A stretch of DNA of 64,000 bases from Megasphaera sp. UBA1696 (GTDB lineage Bacteria > Bacillota > Negativicutes > Veillonellales > Megasphaeraceae): positions 1-64,000 of the forward strand of contig DCJQ01000035.1 in NCBI GenBank assembly GCA_002319965.1, written 5' to 3'. The notes beneath the pieces were generated by a model. That model searched no databases and had not been told where the DNA came from. It saw only the letters and a list, made by a program, of their open reading frames with translations. A program made the translations under genes and the position numbers. Below, in pieces: positions 32,463-41,524 of the stretch (its first letter is position 1; each line of letters starts with the position of its first letter).

Positions 32463-33934
32463 GACCGGATCCCCTTTTGAACGGCGGCTACGGCCGTTTC
32501 TGCCGAAAGCCATGGCGCATCGAAACGGCAGCCGGCTTTTTCAAGATCCATCTGGCAGGCAAACATCTTGGGAATGGCACTGGCATAAATATCATGATCG
32601 TACATATAGCGCAGCGTCGTTTCGACATCAGCGTCGCTGAGGATATGGCCGTGGTCGATGAGAACCAATCGGTTGGCATAAGGCAGGGCCGCTTCCAGCG
32701 TATGTTCGACGACGACGATCGTGTGGCCATAGGTTACATTCAAATCGTGAATCAATTCATAGAACTCGTGGGTCCCTTCCGGATCCAAGGCCGACGTCGG
32801 TTCATCAAAGACCAGGATGTCGGGGTTAGTCGCCAAGACGTCGGCAATGACCAGACGCTGACGCTGGCCGCCGGACAACTTGGTCAAGGGACGCTGGCGA
32901 TAAGGCAACATGTGGACTTTTTCCAGTGCTTCCGTGACAGCCTGATCGATTTTATCCGGAGCAACGCCTTGGTTTTCCAGGCTGAAGGCGATTTCTTCTT
33001 CAACGGTCATGGCGACCAACTGGCTGTCGTAATCATCGAGCATGGCGCCGACGCGGGCTGCGAGTTTCGAAATCGTCGTCTGCGTCGTCGCCTGGCCGTT
33101 GACATAGACCATGCCTTTCATGACGCCGCCGAAATAATGCGGAATGGCACCGGTCATGGCCATGCACAGCGAGCTCTTACCGCTGCCGCTTTCACCGGTA
33201 ATGACCAAAAAGTCGCCTTCGCGGACCGTCAGATTGACATCATCGAGGACCGGCGTCTTCTGTTTATTATAGATATAAGAAAGGTGTTCCATGGAAATGA
33301 GGCCTTCTTGAGCGGGCTTCAAGTCGTACATGCTGTGATCGGAGGCCACTTCCTGTTCTTCAAGAGAATCGAGGATGCCTCGCGATACGAAGAGGCGCAG
33401 AGCCGGAAAATACATAATCGGCGTGACGATGGCATTCAAGGCGCCAATGACGACGACCAATGGCAGCATGGCCGTAAAATAGACGACGTTCGGAAGGTCC
33501 ATGACGAATTTCAAAATAGTGACAAAGGCGCCGCCGCTCATGCAGGTAGCGGCAAACCCGGTCAGGACGGGCAGGCAGGAATGGCCCTTCACTTTGATGA
33601 AGGCCAAGTTCTTGACGATAAAGGCGCAGGTAAGGGCCCCGACGGGTTCACTGATAAGGTTGCCGTAGGGAAAGCCCGACTTCGACGTCAGAACGTTGAC
33701 CAAAGCTGCAACGAGACCGATGCCGAGAGCCTGTTTATAACTGGGCTTGGTGAGGCAAATGGCGACGCAGTAGGTAGCAATCGTCCAGTTCGGCGTGACG
33801 CCGCCGACGCTTGGCGATACGAGGTGCAAGATCGTGCCGATGGCCAGCATCAGCGTCGTAATGGTAATCCAGCGGAACTGACCGCCCTGACGGTGATGAA
33901 ATTCTAATTTAGAAATATCTGCTACTTGTTTCAT
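32459..33934 (-). CDS. ECF transporter: TrpP-like S component fused to EcfA-type ATPase
   Basis: A 491-residue fusion. Residues about 20-185 are a membrane S component of TrpP type (LAIGTILHLVSPSVGGVTPNW, about six helices). Residues 212-435 are an ABC ATPase: Walker A GESGSGKS (247-254), LSGGQ (353-357), DEPTS (377-381). The final 40 residues are an extra tail. In known ECF systems substrate binding and ATPase are separate chains; here one protein does both, with EcfT 12 bases upstream and a second ATPase before that. A T-box with a Trp codon controls the operon, so tryptophan is the likely substrate. Confidence 0.88.
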   Translation of the reverse strand: MKQVADISKLEFHHRQGGQFRWITITTLMLAIGTILHLVSPSVGGVTPNWTIATYCVAICLTKPSYKQALGIGLVAALVNVLTSKSGFPYGNLISEPVGALTCAFIVKNLAFIKVKGHSCLPVLTGFAATCMSGGAFVTILKFVMDLPNVVYFTAMLPLVVVIGALNAIVTPIMYFPALRLFVSRGILDSLEEQEVASDHSMYDLKPAQEGLISMEHLSYIYNKQKTPVLDDVNLTVREGDFLVITGESGSGKSSLCMAMTGAIPHYFGGVMKGMVYVNGQATTQTTISKLAARVGAMLDDYDSQLVAMTVEEEIAFSLENQGVAPDKIDQAVTEALEKVHMLPYRQRPLTKLSGGQRQRLVIADVLATNPDILVFDEPTSALDPEGTHEFYELIHDLNVTYGHTIVVVEHTLEAALPYANRLVLIDHGHILSDADVETTLRYMYDHDIYASAIPKMFACQMDLEKAGCRFDAPWLSAETAVAAVQKGIRS

Positions 33935-33946
33935 CGAGTTCCCCTC

Positions 33947-34633
33947 CTATACCAGTCCCTGCATCCGCAAATAAACGATACCGCAGCTCAAGGCCAACAT
34001 GACAAAAATAACGATGTAATCGCGCCCTTTTGGCTGAACGTTGCTCATAAAACTGTGTTCATGACTGCCAAATCCGCGCAGTTCCAAACTGAGGGCCATC
34101 GTTTCCGACCGGCCTAAGGATTTAAGCATGAGCGGCTGGACGACACTCATGTAGTTGATGACTTTCTTAAAGATATTGCCCTTTGTCGAAAGGCCCCGGC
34201 AGGCCTGGGCTTCCTGAACGGCCTGACTTTCCGCGATGAAGTCCGGCACGAAGCGCAAGGCTGCCGTAAACATGAAGGCGTATTCATAAGGGATCTTAAT
34301 CTGCTTGACCAAGGCTGCCGTCAAATCCTGCAGGCGCGTCGTCGTCAGCAAGATGATGAAAACGATGGTCATGGCCAGCATGCGAAGGCCCGTAACGTAA
34401 GCCGATTCCATAGATCCCCCGCCGAGGAGTTGGACGACCGCCAAGAAGACGGCGAAAATGATCAGGCTGAATACGGCCTTGATATTGCGTGATAAGTTGC
34501 CGCACAGGCCTAAGAGAATGAGTTCAATAACGACCAACCCGACTAAAGGAAGGGGCGTATGCATGACCAGAGCCCAGAAAGAAAAGGCAAAGGTACCGAT
34601 TAATTTCGTAACGGGAACAAATTTTTTCATCAT
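33947..34633 (-). CDS. ecfT: ECF transporter transmembrane component EcfT
   Basis: A 228-residue membrane protein of the CbiQ/EcfT family, the scaffold that joins the S component to the two ATPases. It has about five helices and the coupling helix segment with ALRFVPDFIAESQAVQEAQACRG, the conserved Arg/Ala-Arg-Gly type region. Its ATG overlaps the stop of the upstream ATPase gene. GTACG-rich bases with AGGAGG precede it. Confidence 0.88.
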   Translation of the reverse strand: MMKKFVPVTKLIGTFAFSFWALVMHTPLPLVGLVVIELILLGLCGNLSRNIKAVFSLIIFAVFLAVVQLLGGGSMESAYVTGLRMLAMTIVFIILLTTTRLQDLTAALVKQIKIPYEYAFMFTAALRFVPDFIAESQAVQEAQACRGLSTKGNIFKKVINYMSVVQPLMLKSLGRSETMALSLELRGFGSHEHSFMSNVQPKGRDYIVIFVMLALSCGIVYLRMQGLV

Positions 34634-35445
34634 TGTTTCGTACCTCCTATTCTTTCCAGCATGGCTGCCGTAAATTCTTTCATCGATTTACAATAAGGAA
34701 AATCCGGTGCCGCCATGGACAAGGCGACGGCGTCGGGCCGACTCAGGCCCAAGTCATATAGGTCAGGGCGTTTCGTAAACAGTTCTTCCGGCGTCCCGTC
34801 AAAGGCCTTAGTGTGGTTGCCGATGACGATGACCCGTTGACAGTATTCTGCAAAAATATCCATGTCATGACTGATGATGAGGATGGTCATGCCCTTTTGA
34901 TGAAGTTCGCTCAAAAGTTCCATGAGCTGCTCCTTATCTTCGCTGTCCTGACCACTCGTCGGTTCGTCGAGGATGAGATACTGAGTATGCATGGCGATGG
35001 CCGAGGCGATGGCAACCCGCTGTTTTTCACCGCGATTGAGGTTGGGCGGATACGATTCGGCAAGGTCCGTTAACTGCGTCGCCTTCAAGGCTTCCTCGAC
35101 GGCTTCTTGTATCTCGGCCTCACTCATGCCCAACTGCTTCGGTCCATAGGCCACTTCTTCCCGGACCGTCGGCCGAAACATCTGCCTTTCCGGCCGCTGG
35201 AATACGTAGCCGATAAAATGGCTGCGAACAGAGGCATCGTCGCCGTTTATGACCTTTCCGTTATATACGATTTCTCCGGATACGGGCTTTTCCAGGCCCA
35301 TGAGCAGGCGGGTCACCGTCGTCTTCCCGCAGCCGTTGCGGCCGCCGAGGCCGATGAACTCACCTTCACCGATTTTCACATTCACACGCTCCAATACGGG
35401 AACACCGCTACCGTAATTGAAACTGACATCCTTCATTTCCAGCAT
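34630..35445 (-). CDS. ECF transporter ATPase (EcfA-type)
   Basis: A 271-residue ABC ATPase, first gene of the ECF operon. Walker A is GRNGCGKTT, Walker B YLILDEPTSGQD with the switch His in IISHDMD. The ABC signature is LNRGEKQR rather than LSGGQ, a divergence known in one of the two ATPases of asymmetric ECF pairs. The start is the ATG giving MLEMKDVSF, with AAGGAG upstream; an earlier start at 35532 would read through the T-box terminator and is rejected. Confidence 0.9.
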   Translation of the reverse strand: MLEMKDVSFNYGSGVPVLERVNVKIGEGEFIGLGGRNGCGKTTVTRLLMGLEKPVSGEIVYNGKVINGDDASVRSHFIGYVFQRPERQMFRPTVREEVAYGPKQLGMSEAEIQEAVEEALKATQLTDLAESYPPNLNRGEKQRVAIASAIAMHTQYLILDEPTSGQDSEDKEQLMELLSELHQKGMTILIISHDMDIFAEYCQRVIVIGNHTKAFDGTPEELFTKRPDLYDLGLSRPDAVALSMAAPDFPYCKSMKEFTAAMLERIGGTKQ

Positions 35446-35472
35446 CTCTATCTCTCCTTCTATTTGATGACA

Positions 35473-35760
35473 ACAAAAAAACCTTCCATCCCTACAAAGG
35501 GACGAAAGGTTCAGCTTCTTCCGCGGTACCACCCAAATTGACTCAGTGAGTCCAGCTCTACATGTACGGCCTCACGGCGATACACGTTTCTTTGATAGCG
35601 GTGGAAATACACCGTCGCACCCTACTGGTCACCGTTCAGGCCGCATCTCCCGAATCCATTCTATCCGCCGGTCTGCGCCGAACTTTCACTGCCATCGGCT
35701 CGCTGTAGCTGCCACAATCGGATATACTCGTTTCGTTCATCGACAACATTTATGATTTGC
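35473..35760 (-). promoter_or_regulatory. T-box riboswitch (Trp specifier) controlling the ECF operon
   Basis: On the minus strand the T-box core GGGTGGTACCGCGG (35521-35534) is followed by a terminator (stem ACCTTTCGTCCC with GGGATGGAAGGT, 35481-35511, then T7). In stem I the specifier loop is ACGAGTA opposite GAA-TGG-A, closed by TATCCG/CGGATA above and CGAA/TTCG below, so the codon is TGG (35656-35658). This is tryptophan, matching the TrpP-like S component. Confidence 0.92.
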
Positions 35761-35765
35761 TTTAG

Positions 35766-35794
35766 ATTATATAATGGCAATGGACTCTTGTCAA
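35766..35794 (-). promoter_or_regulatory. promoter of the T-box/ECF operon
   Basis: Perfect consensus TTGACA (35789-35794), 17 bases, TATAAT (35766-35771) on the minus strand. Control is therefore expected at the T-box, not at initiation. Confidence 0.88.
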
Positions 35795-35888
35795 GATAGA
35801 AGAACCTCAAAACAGGTTTCCTATTTAAAAGATAATTTTTTCGCACCGTATTATTTTAAATTGACACCGATTATCGAGTATTTTCATA

Positions 35889-35916
35889 TTGACAAATTGC
35901 CCATTCATGGTAAACT
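35889..35916 (+). promoter_or_regulatory. promoter of the SAM-riboswitch/metQ transcript
   Basis: TTGACA (35889-35894), 16 bases, TGG-TAAACT (35911-35916), 26 bases before the riboswitch. A second TTGACA at 35861 has no good -10. Confidence 0.6.
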
Positions 35917-35941
35917 ATTACACAAGACAATTGAAACGACA

Positions 35942-36077
35942 TTTATCCAGAGCGGCGGAGGGACTGGCCCTATGAAGCCCGGCAACCGATAACACGGTGC
36001 TAATTCCTGCGGAAACTATTCCGAGAGATAAAGAACCAAGACCAAGCCTCTTTCTCTTTCGGGAAGAGGCTTTTTTC
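35942..36077 (+). promoter_or_regulatory. SAM-I (S-box) riboswitch with terminator
   Basis: Conserved blocks in order: TTATCCAGAG, CGGAGGGACTGGCCC, ATGAAGCCCGGCAACC, GGTGCTAATTCC and GAGAGATAAAG. A terminator follows (AGCCTCTTTC with GGAAGAGGCT, 36046-36072, then T6). S-adenosylmethionine binding should stop transcription of metQ and perhaps metF. Confidence 0.95.
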
Positions 36078-36133
36078 ATGGATAATGGCGAAGCAAAAAG
36101 GTCTGACTATTCTATTAACAGGAGGCATAACTC

Positions 36134-36964
36134 ATGAAAAACTTCAAAAAACTTTCCATTCTCGCCGCTGCGGCCCTGATGGCTGTAGCATTCTTAGCCG
36201 CCGGCTGCGGCAGCGATTCCCAGACGACGGCTTCGTCCGACAAGAAGGTCACCGTCACCGTCGGCGCGACCCCCGTTCCGCACGCTGAAATCCTCAACGA
36301 AATCAAACCGCTCTTGGCCAAAGAAGGGGTCGACCTCAAGGTCGTCGAATTCACGGACTACGTCAAACCGAACCTGGCTTTGAATGATAAAGAACTGGAT
36401 GCCAACTTCTTCCAGCACACGCCGTACCTCGATAAATTCGACAGCGAACACGGCACCAAATTAAAAGCCATCGCCAAAATCCATGTTGAACCCATGGGCA
36501 TTTACTCCCGCAAAATCAAAGATTTGAAAGATCTTGCAAACGGCGCGAAAGTCGCCATCCCCAATGACCCGACCAACGGCGGCCGCGCCCTCCTCATTCT
36601 CCAGAGCGCCGGTCTCATCACCCTTAAAGACGGCGGCAACATCACCTCCACCGTCCAGGATGTCGTAAAGAACGATAAAAACCTCCAGTTCGTCGAACTC
36701 GAAGCTGCTCAGATTCCCCGCTCCATCGACGACGTCGACATCGCCCTCATCAACACCAACTTCGCGATGGAAGCCGGCTTGAATCCTTTGAAAGACGCTC
36801 TCTTCCTGGAACCGAAGGATTCGCCCTATGCGAACGTCCTCGTCGTTCGTGACGGCGACGAAAACCGTCCGGAAATCCAGAAACTCGTCAAAGCCCTCCA
36901 GTCTCCGGAAGTCAAGAAATTCATCGAAGACAAGTACCAAGGCGCTATCTTACCGAGTTTCTAA
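36134..36964 (+). CDS. metQ: methionine ABC transporter substrate-binding lipoprotein
   Basis: A 276-residue lipoprotein of the NlpA/MetQ family that binds methionine for MetNI. A signal peptide ends at the lipobox LAAGC (Cys25). Family landmarks: VTVGATPVPHAEIL, LDANFFQHTPYLD, IPNDPTNGGRALL and LINTNFAMEAGL. The permease and ATPase genes (metI, metN) are not next to it, so it must serve a transporter encoded elsewhere. Control by the SAM-I riboswitch upstream supports the methionine role. Confidence 0.92.
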   Translation: MKNFKKLSILAAAALMAVAFLAAGCGSDSQTTASSDKKVTVTVGATPVPHAEILNEIKPLLAKEGVDLKVVEFTDYVKPNLALNDKELDANFFQHTPYLDKFDSEHGTKLKAIAKIHVEPMGIYSRKIKDLKDLANGAKVAIPNDPTNGGRALLILQSAGLITLKDGGNITSTVQDVVKNDKNLQFVELEAAQIPRSIDDVDIALINTNFAMEAGLNPLKDALFLEPKDSPYANVLVVRDGDENRPEIQKLVKALQSPEVKKFIEDKYQGAILPSF

Positions 36965-37007
36965 TAGACAGGCAACAAAATCTTCAATATAATAAAGATA
37001 TAGAAAA

Positions 37008-37040
37008 GAGGCTGCCTCTATGTAGGCAGCCCTTTATCTT
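37008..37040 (+). terminator. weak terminator between metQ and metF
   Basis: Stem GGCTGCCT with AGGCAGCC around a 6-base loop, followed by CTTTATCTTC. The T-tract is poor, so partial read-through into metF is likely. Confidence 0.55.
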
Positions 37041-37067
37041 CTTATGATCTGAGGGGGAAATTGATGT

Positions 37068-37922
37068 ATGCATACTCATGAGCTTTTTGCCAAGAAGACG
37101 GTCTTTTCGTTCGAAGTTTTCCCGCCAAAGCGAGATACGCCCATCGAAACCGTCTACCCGACGCTCGATGAACTGAGCAAGATCCGGCCGGACTTCATCA
37201 GCGTGACCTGCGGAGCCGGCGGCAACGGCGGCAACCGCACGACGGAAGTCGCAACATATATAAAAAACCTGGGCTGCGAAACCGTAGCCCATATGCCCTG
37301 CATTTACCTTACCGAAGAAGAGGCGCTCAAAACATTGCAGGAGTTGAAGGATCGAGGCATCGAAAACATCTTAGCCCTTCGCGGCGACGAAACTCCGGGA
37401 AGAGAACGAACTCACCGCTTCGAACACGCCAGCGACCTCATCGCCTTCATCAAAGAAAAGGCTCCGGAGTTCAACATCATCGGTGCCTGCTATCCCGAAG
37501 GCCATGCTGAAGCCAAGACCGTCGCCGCCGACATCCGCAACTTAAAGACCAAAGTCGATGCCGGGGCCAGCGAACTGATTTCCCAGATGTTTTTTGACAA
37601 TGCCGTATTTTACCGCTTCCTCGAGCGCTGTGAAATCGCCGGCATCAAGGTTCCCATCGAAGCCGGCATCATGCCCGTCACCAATAAGCGCCAAATCGAA
37701 AATATGATTGCCATGTGCGGCGCCACCCTGCCCATCAAATTCCAGCGGGCCATTGCCAAATACGGCGATAAACCGGATGCCATGTACGATATCGGCATCA
37801 CCTATGCCATCGACCAAATCGCTGACCTTCTGGCCAACGGCGTCGACGGTATCCACGTCTACACCATGAACAATCCCGACATCGCCAAACGGATTGCCGA
37901 AGCCGTCAAAAACCTGTTATAA
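37068..37922 (+). CDS. metF: 5,10-methylenetetrahydrofolate reductase
   Basis: A flavoenzyme that makes 5-methyltetrahydrofolate for methionine synthesis. 284 residues, the size of bacterial MetF. Landmarks: FSFEVFPPK (catalytic Glu), ISVTCGAGG, ENILALRGD and SQMFFDNAVFYRF. It follows metQ by 103 bases, with GAGGGGG upstream of the ATG, so it probably shares the riboswitch transcript. Its product is what methionine synthase needs. Confidence 0.95.
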   Translation: MHTHELFAKKTVFSFEVFPPKRDTPIETVYPTLDELSKIRPDFISVTCGAGGNGGNRTTEVATYIKNLGCETVAHMPCIYLTEEEALKTLQELKDRGIENILALRGDETPGRERTHRFEHASDLIAFIKEKAPEFNIIGACYPEGHAEAKTVAADIRNLKTKVDAGASELISQMFFDNAVFYRFLERCEIAGIKVPIEAGIMPVTNKRQIENMIAMCGATLPIKFQRAIAKYGDKPDAMYDIGITYAIDQIADLLANGVDGIHVYTMNNPDIAKRIAEAVKNLL

Positions 37923-37933
37923 GCTACTCAATC

Positions 37934-37977
37934 AAAAACACGATTTCTCCCGCTTAAGGAAGAAATCGTGTTTTTTT
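37934..37977. terminator. bidirectional terminator between metF and the ornithine decarboxylase gene
   Basis: Stem AACACGATTTCT with AGAAATCGTGTT, flanked by A5 on the left and T7 on the right; it serves both converging genes. Confidence 0.92.
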
Positions 37978-37988
37978 CATGTACAAGC

Positions 37989-40148
37989 TTATTCTTTTAG
38001 GACGTAGCCATAGGCGTGGATGCAGCCGTCATCTTCTTTCTCCAAATAGACGCCTTGGATTTCCGAAGCAAAGCCCGGCAGTTCGTTCAAGCCTTCTTCA
38101 AGGGCCTTGAAATATTGGACAGCCGTCTTCGACCAGCGTTCACCCGGTACGACGCAGAGGACACCCGGCGGATACGGAAGGGCACCTTCAAGGGCGATGC
38201 GGCCTTCGATGTTGTCCAAAGAAACCAATTCGCCCTGCCCGCGGACAAAGGCGTGATGGGCGTCTTGGGGACTCATGACGTATTCCGGGAAGTATTCCCG
38301 ACGGAACAATTTTTTCTGTAAATCCTTGACCTGATGGGATTTATAGAAGTCATGCATTTCCTGACAAAGCTGGCGAATCGTATAGCCTGCATAGCGGTCA
38401 GGATGGGAATTGTAGACGCCGAGGAGGACCTCCTGCATGGGAACGTCGTGATCGACGAAACGTTCAAAGCGGACCAATTGAGATACGAGGAGACGCATCT
38501 TATTCTTATTTTCGGCCGGTGTCAAAAGGAATAAAATCGAATTTAAGTCGCATTTTTCCGGAATGACACCGTTCCCTCGCAGGTACGTCGCCAGAATATT
38601 GGCATGGATTCCAAAATCTTCATATTCCCCCGATTCAGCATCGATGCCGGGCGTCGTAAGTAAGAGCTTGCACGGGTCGACGAGGTACTGGTCCGGTCCA
38701 TAGCCTTCAAAGGCATGCCACTTGGCGCCGGGCTCAAAGGTAAAGTATGCCAAGTCATGGGCCATCTCATCGGTATCCCCGTCCTGCCAAGGCTTTCCGT
38801 GAACCGCAGGTGCCACAAAGGGCCGGATATAATGGCAGCGGCGCAGGATATCCTTTCTGGCATCGATGCCCAGTTTCACGCAGTCCAGCCACATCTTGCG
38901 GCCGGCAGCACCGGCATGGATCTTGGCGTTGACGGCAATGGTGGCAAACATGGGATAAAAAGGACTCGTCGAGGCATTGGCCATAAATGAATTGTTAAAG
39001 ACCTTATGGTTACAATACCGAGACTGGTCGTGGATATGATTATCCTTTTTGTGGATCTGCGAAGCCTGAGAAAAGCCGGCCTGTTGTTTATGGACCGACT
39101 GGACGACGAGGATGCCCGGATCGTCGTCATGCAAGTCGAGGAGGAGGGGCGAGCAGTCCTTGAGCATAGGGATAAACTGCTCATAGCCGGCCCAAGCCGA
39201 ATCGAAGAGGATATAGTCGCAGAGATGGCCGATGCGGTCGACGACATAACGGGCGTTGTACAGCGTGCCGTCATAGGTGTCGAGTTGGATGACGGCCAAG
39301 CGGAAGGGCCGTTTGGATTTTGCCTTTTCGGGATTTCGTTCGGCTGCCAGCTTGCGCAGATATCCTTCATCGAAGCAGTGGTCGTCGATGCCGCCGATGA
39401 AGCCGTAAGGGTTTCTGGCCGTCTCCAAATAGACCGGTTCGGCCCCGGCCTGAATGAGGGCACCGATGGCAACGGACTTGTGGTTATTGCGGTCATAGAG
39501 GACTAAATCTCCCGGTGCCAACAAGGCGTTGGCCACGACCTTATTGGCGGATGACGAACCGTTTAGGACGAAGTAAGTCTTGTCAGCATGGAATACTTCG
39601 GCCGCAAAATCCTGGGCTTCGAGGGCCGGCCCTTCGTGGATGAGCAAGTCGCCTAAGGTGACGTCGGCATTACAAATATCGGACTGAAAAATATGGGGTC
39701 CGTAAAAATCGTAGAGATACCGGCCGGCAGGATGCTTTTTAAAAAATAAGCCGTCTTGGTGACCCGGGCAGTCAAAAGGCGTATTCTTTTCACTGACGTA
39801 GTCGACGAGGTCGGCAAAAAACGGCGGCAGCACCGTCTGTTCATAGCGGCCGGCAAGGCGTTCGGCAGCAGCAATGCAGCGGCTCTTATTGACCATTTCT
39901 TCCGTAAAGACGACGTCGACCTTATCGATATACGATTCGGGCAGCTTATCGCCGCCGGGCATGATGACCATGATGGGAATGCCGAAACCGGTCTCCTCAA
40001 TGGCATCGATATAATCAAAATCTTCGTCCGACAGGACGGCTACGGCAACATCGGTGAAGTCCGTCTCTTCGATGGGCACGATGTCCCGGTCACTGTCGAC
40101 AAAATAATATTGTACGTCAAAACTGTAAGCTATCCTTAAATGTTTCAT
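37989..40148 (-). CDS. speF: ornithine decarboxylase (prokaryotic, PLP, fold type I)
   Basis: Decarboxylates ornithine to putrescine. 719 residues, with the three expected parts: a small N-terminal wing (1-105), the PLP domain (about 106-560; Lys354 in QSVHKQQAGFSQ, catalytic-site DSAWAGYEQF) and the C-terminal domain (DLNSILFLLTPAE, GALPYPPGVLCVVPGE). It resembles E. coli SpeF/SpeC closely along its length, more than lysine or arginine decarboxylases. No putrescine antiporter (PotE) gene lies beside it. It has its own promoter, just downstream of the arg operon that makes its substrate. Confidence 0.93.
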   Translation of the reverse strand: MKHLRIAYSFDVQYYFVDSDRDIVPIEETDFTDVAVAVLSDEDFDYIDAIEETGFGIPIMVIMPGGDKLPESYIDKVDVVFTEEMVNKSRCIAAAERLAGRYEQTVLPPFFADLVDYVSEKNTPFDCPGHQDGLFFKKHPAGRYLYDFYGPHIFQSDICNADVTLGDLLIHEGPALEAQDFAAEVFHADKTYFVLNGSSSANKVVANALLAPGDLVLYDRNNHKSVAIGALIQAGAEPVYLETARNPYGFIGGIDDHCFDEGYLRKLAAERNPEKAKSKRPFRLAVIQLDTYDGTLYNARYVVDRIGHLCDYILFDSAWAGYEQFIPMLKDCSPLLLDLHDDDPGILVVQSVHKQQAGFSQASQIHKKDNHIHDQSRYCNHKVFNNSFMANASTSPFYPMFATIAVNAKIHAGAAGRKMWLDCVKLGIDARKDILRRCHYIRPFVAPAVHGKPWQDGDTDEMAHDLAYFTFEPGAKWHAFEGYGPDQYLVDPCKLLLTTPGIDAESGEYEDFGIHANILATYLRGNGVIPEKCDLNSILFLLTPAENKNKMRLLVSQLVRFERFVDHDVPMQEVLLGVYNSHPDRYAGYTIRQLCQEMHDFYKSHQVKDLQKKLFRREYFPEYVMSPQDAHHAFVRGQGELVSLDNIEGRIALEGALPYPPGVLCVVPGERWSKTAVQYFKALEEGLNELPGFASEIQGVYLEKEDDGCIHAYGYVLKE

Positions 40149-40200
40149 ATATGGCCTTCCTTATTGACTTCAAAAACTACCCAATTACCGGTATAGCCAT

Positions 40201-40229
40201 ATTGTACGAAATTCACCGGTCAATAGCAA
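40201..40229 (-). promoter_or_regulatory. candidate promoter of speF
   Basis: TTGCTA (40224-40229), 17 bases, TACAAT (40201-40206) on the minus strand. Two ACCGGT palindromes flank the -10 region and may be an operator. Confidence 0.5.
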
Positions 40230-40247
40230 GACGGCAGCCCTATACAG

Positions 40248-40277
40248 CAAAAAAGCAGCCCCGTCAGAGACTGCTTC
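40248..40277 (-). terminator. terminator of the arg operon
   Basis: Stem AAGCAGTCTC with GGGGCTGCTT (includes G-T pairs), loop of 4 bases, then TTTTTT on the minus strand, 20 bases after argD. Confidence 0.8.
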
Positions 40278-40296
40278 AGCAAAACGATGGATGTAA

Positions 40297-41469
40297 TTAT
40301 TTATCGATGACCTTCTTTACGATGGCAACGGCTTCTTTCAAGTCATCCCAAGGGATGTTGAGGGGCGGCAGGAGGCGGACCAGGCCATTGGCCGTGAGGA
40401 CCAGGACGCCTTTTTCGACGCAGCCTTCGACGACGTCACTCAGGTCTTTATCCTTAAGGGCAATGCCGATCATGAGGCCCATACCGGAGACGTGGTCGAC
40501 GTGTTGGCACGGTTCCAATTCTTCTTTGATATACTGCCCTTTTTTCTGTACTTCTTCCATCAATTCCGGCGTCAGGCGGTCGATGATGGAAATGGCGCCG
40601 GCCGTGCAGATCGGGTTGCCGCCAAAGGTCGAGCCGTGGGTATGGTCGGTCAGGGTCTTCTCCGTCGAAGCGGCAAACATGGTGACGCCCAAGGGCAGGC
40701 CGCCGCCGATGGCCTTGGCCGTCGATACGATATCCGGTTCAATGCCGTAGCCCATATAAGCATAGAGGTAGCCCGTACGGCCGTTGCCGGTCTGGACTTC
40801 ATCGACGACGATCAGGATGTCATGGGCTTTGGCATAAGCGGCCACTTGTTTAACAAAATCCTTATCAAGAGGATGGACGCCGCCTTCGCCTTGAACCATT
40901 TCCATCATGATGGCGCAGACCTGATTCGTTTCGCATAAGTTTTTGACATCGTCAAAATTATCAGCTTCGGCGTAGACGAAACCGTCGACGAAGGGGCCGA
41001 AATCCTGATGAAGTGATTCTTGGCCGCAGGCCGTCAAGGTCGCTAAGGTACGGCCGTGAAAGCTGTTTTTCAAGGTGATGATCGTATGGCGGCCGTCGCC
41101 GTATTTGTCATGAGAATATTTCCGCGCCGTCTTAATGGCGCATTCATTGGCTTCAGCACCGGAATTAGAGAAGAAGACCTTCTTCATCCCCGTCTTTTGG
41201 CACAGTTTTTCCGCCAGGACAGTCTGCGGTTCCGTATAGAAGACGTTTGAAATGTGACTCAATTTATGGAGCTGTGTTTCCACAGCCTGCGTCCATTCAT
41301 CATCACAGACGCCAAAAATATTGACGGCAATGCCGGCACTGAGATCGATATATTTTTTCCCGTCGACGTCGTATAAAATCGCGCCCTTGCCGTAGTCGAG
41401 GACGGCACCGATTCGATTGTAGACGTTGACGATATATTCTTTATCAAGAGCTTTATAATCTTCTGCCAT
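40297..41469 (-). CDS. argD: acetylornithine aminotransferase
   Basis: PLP enzyme converting N-acetylglutamate semialdehyde to N-acetylornithine. 390 residues. Landmarks: FFSNSGAEANECAIKTAR, VVDEVQTGNGRTG (cofactor Asp) and STAKAIGGGLPLG (Schiff-base Lys). The N-terminus and GKKYIDLSAGIAVNIFG are typical of ArgD rather than GABA or ornithine aminotransferases, and the arg context agrees. It is last in argC-argJ-like-argB-argD, 55 bases after argB. Confidence 0.94.
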   Translation of the reverse strand: MAEDYKALDKEYIVNVYNRIGAVLDYGKGAILYDVDGKKYIDLSAGIAVNIFGVCDDEWTQAVETQLHKLSHISNVFYTEPQTVLAEKLCQKTGMKKVFFSNSGAEANECAIKTARKYSHDKYGDGRHTIITLKNSFHGRTLATLTACGQESLHQDFGPFVDGFVYAEADNFDDVKNLCETNQVCAIMMEMVQGEGGVHPLDKDFVKQVAAYAKAHDILIVVDEVQTGNGRTGYLYAYMGYGIEPDIVSTAKAIGGGLPLGVTMFAASTEKTLTDHTHGSTFGGNPICTAGAISIIDRLTPELMEEVQKKGQYIKEELEPCQHVDHVSGMGLMIGIALKDKDLSDVVEGCVEKGVLVLTANGLVRLLPPLNIPWDDLKEAVAIVKKVIDK

Positions 41470-41524
41470 TGTTTTTATCTCCTTTTTACCCGAATCAGGG
41501 CTAACAACCTTTTTCCCAACAGCC

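Noticed and set aside
34630..35532. ATPase start at 35532
   Set aside because: It would translate through the T-box core and terminator; the start at 35445 has a proper ribosome site.
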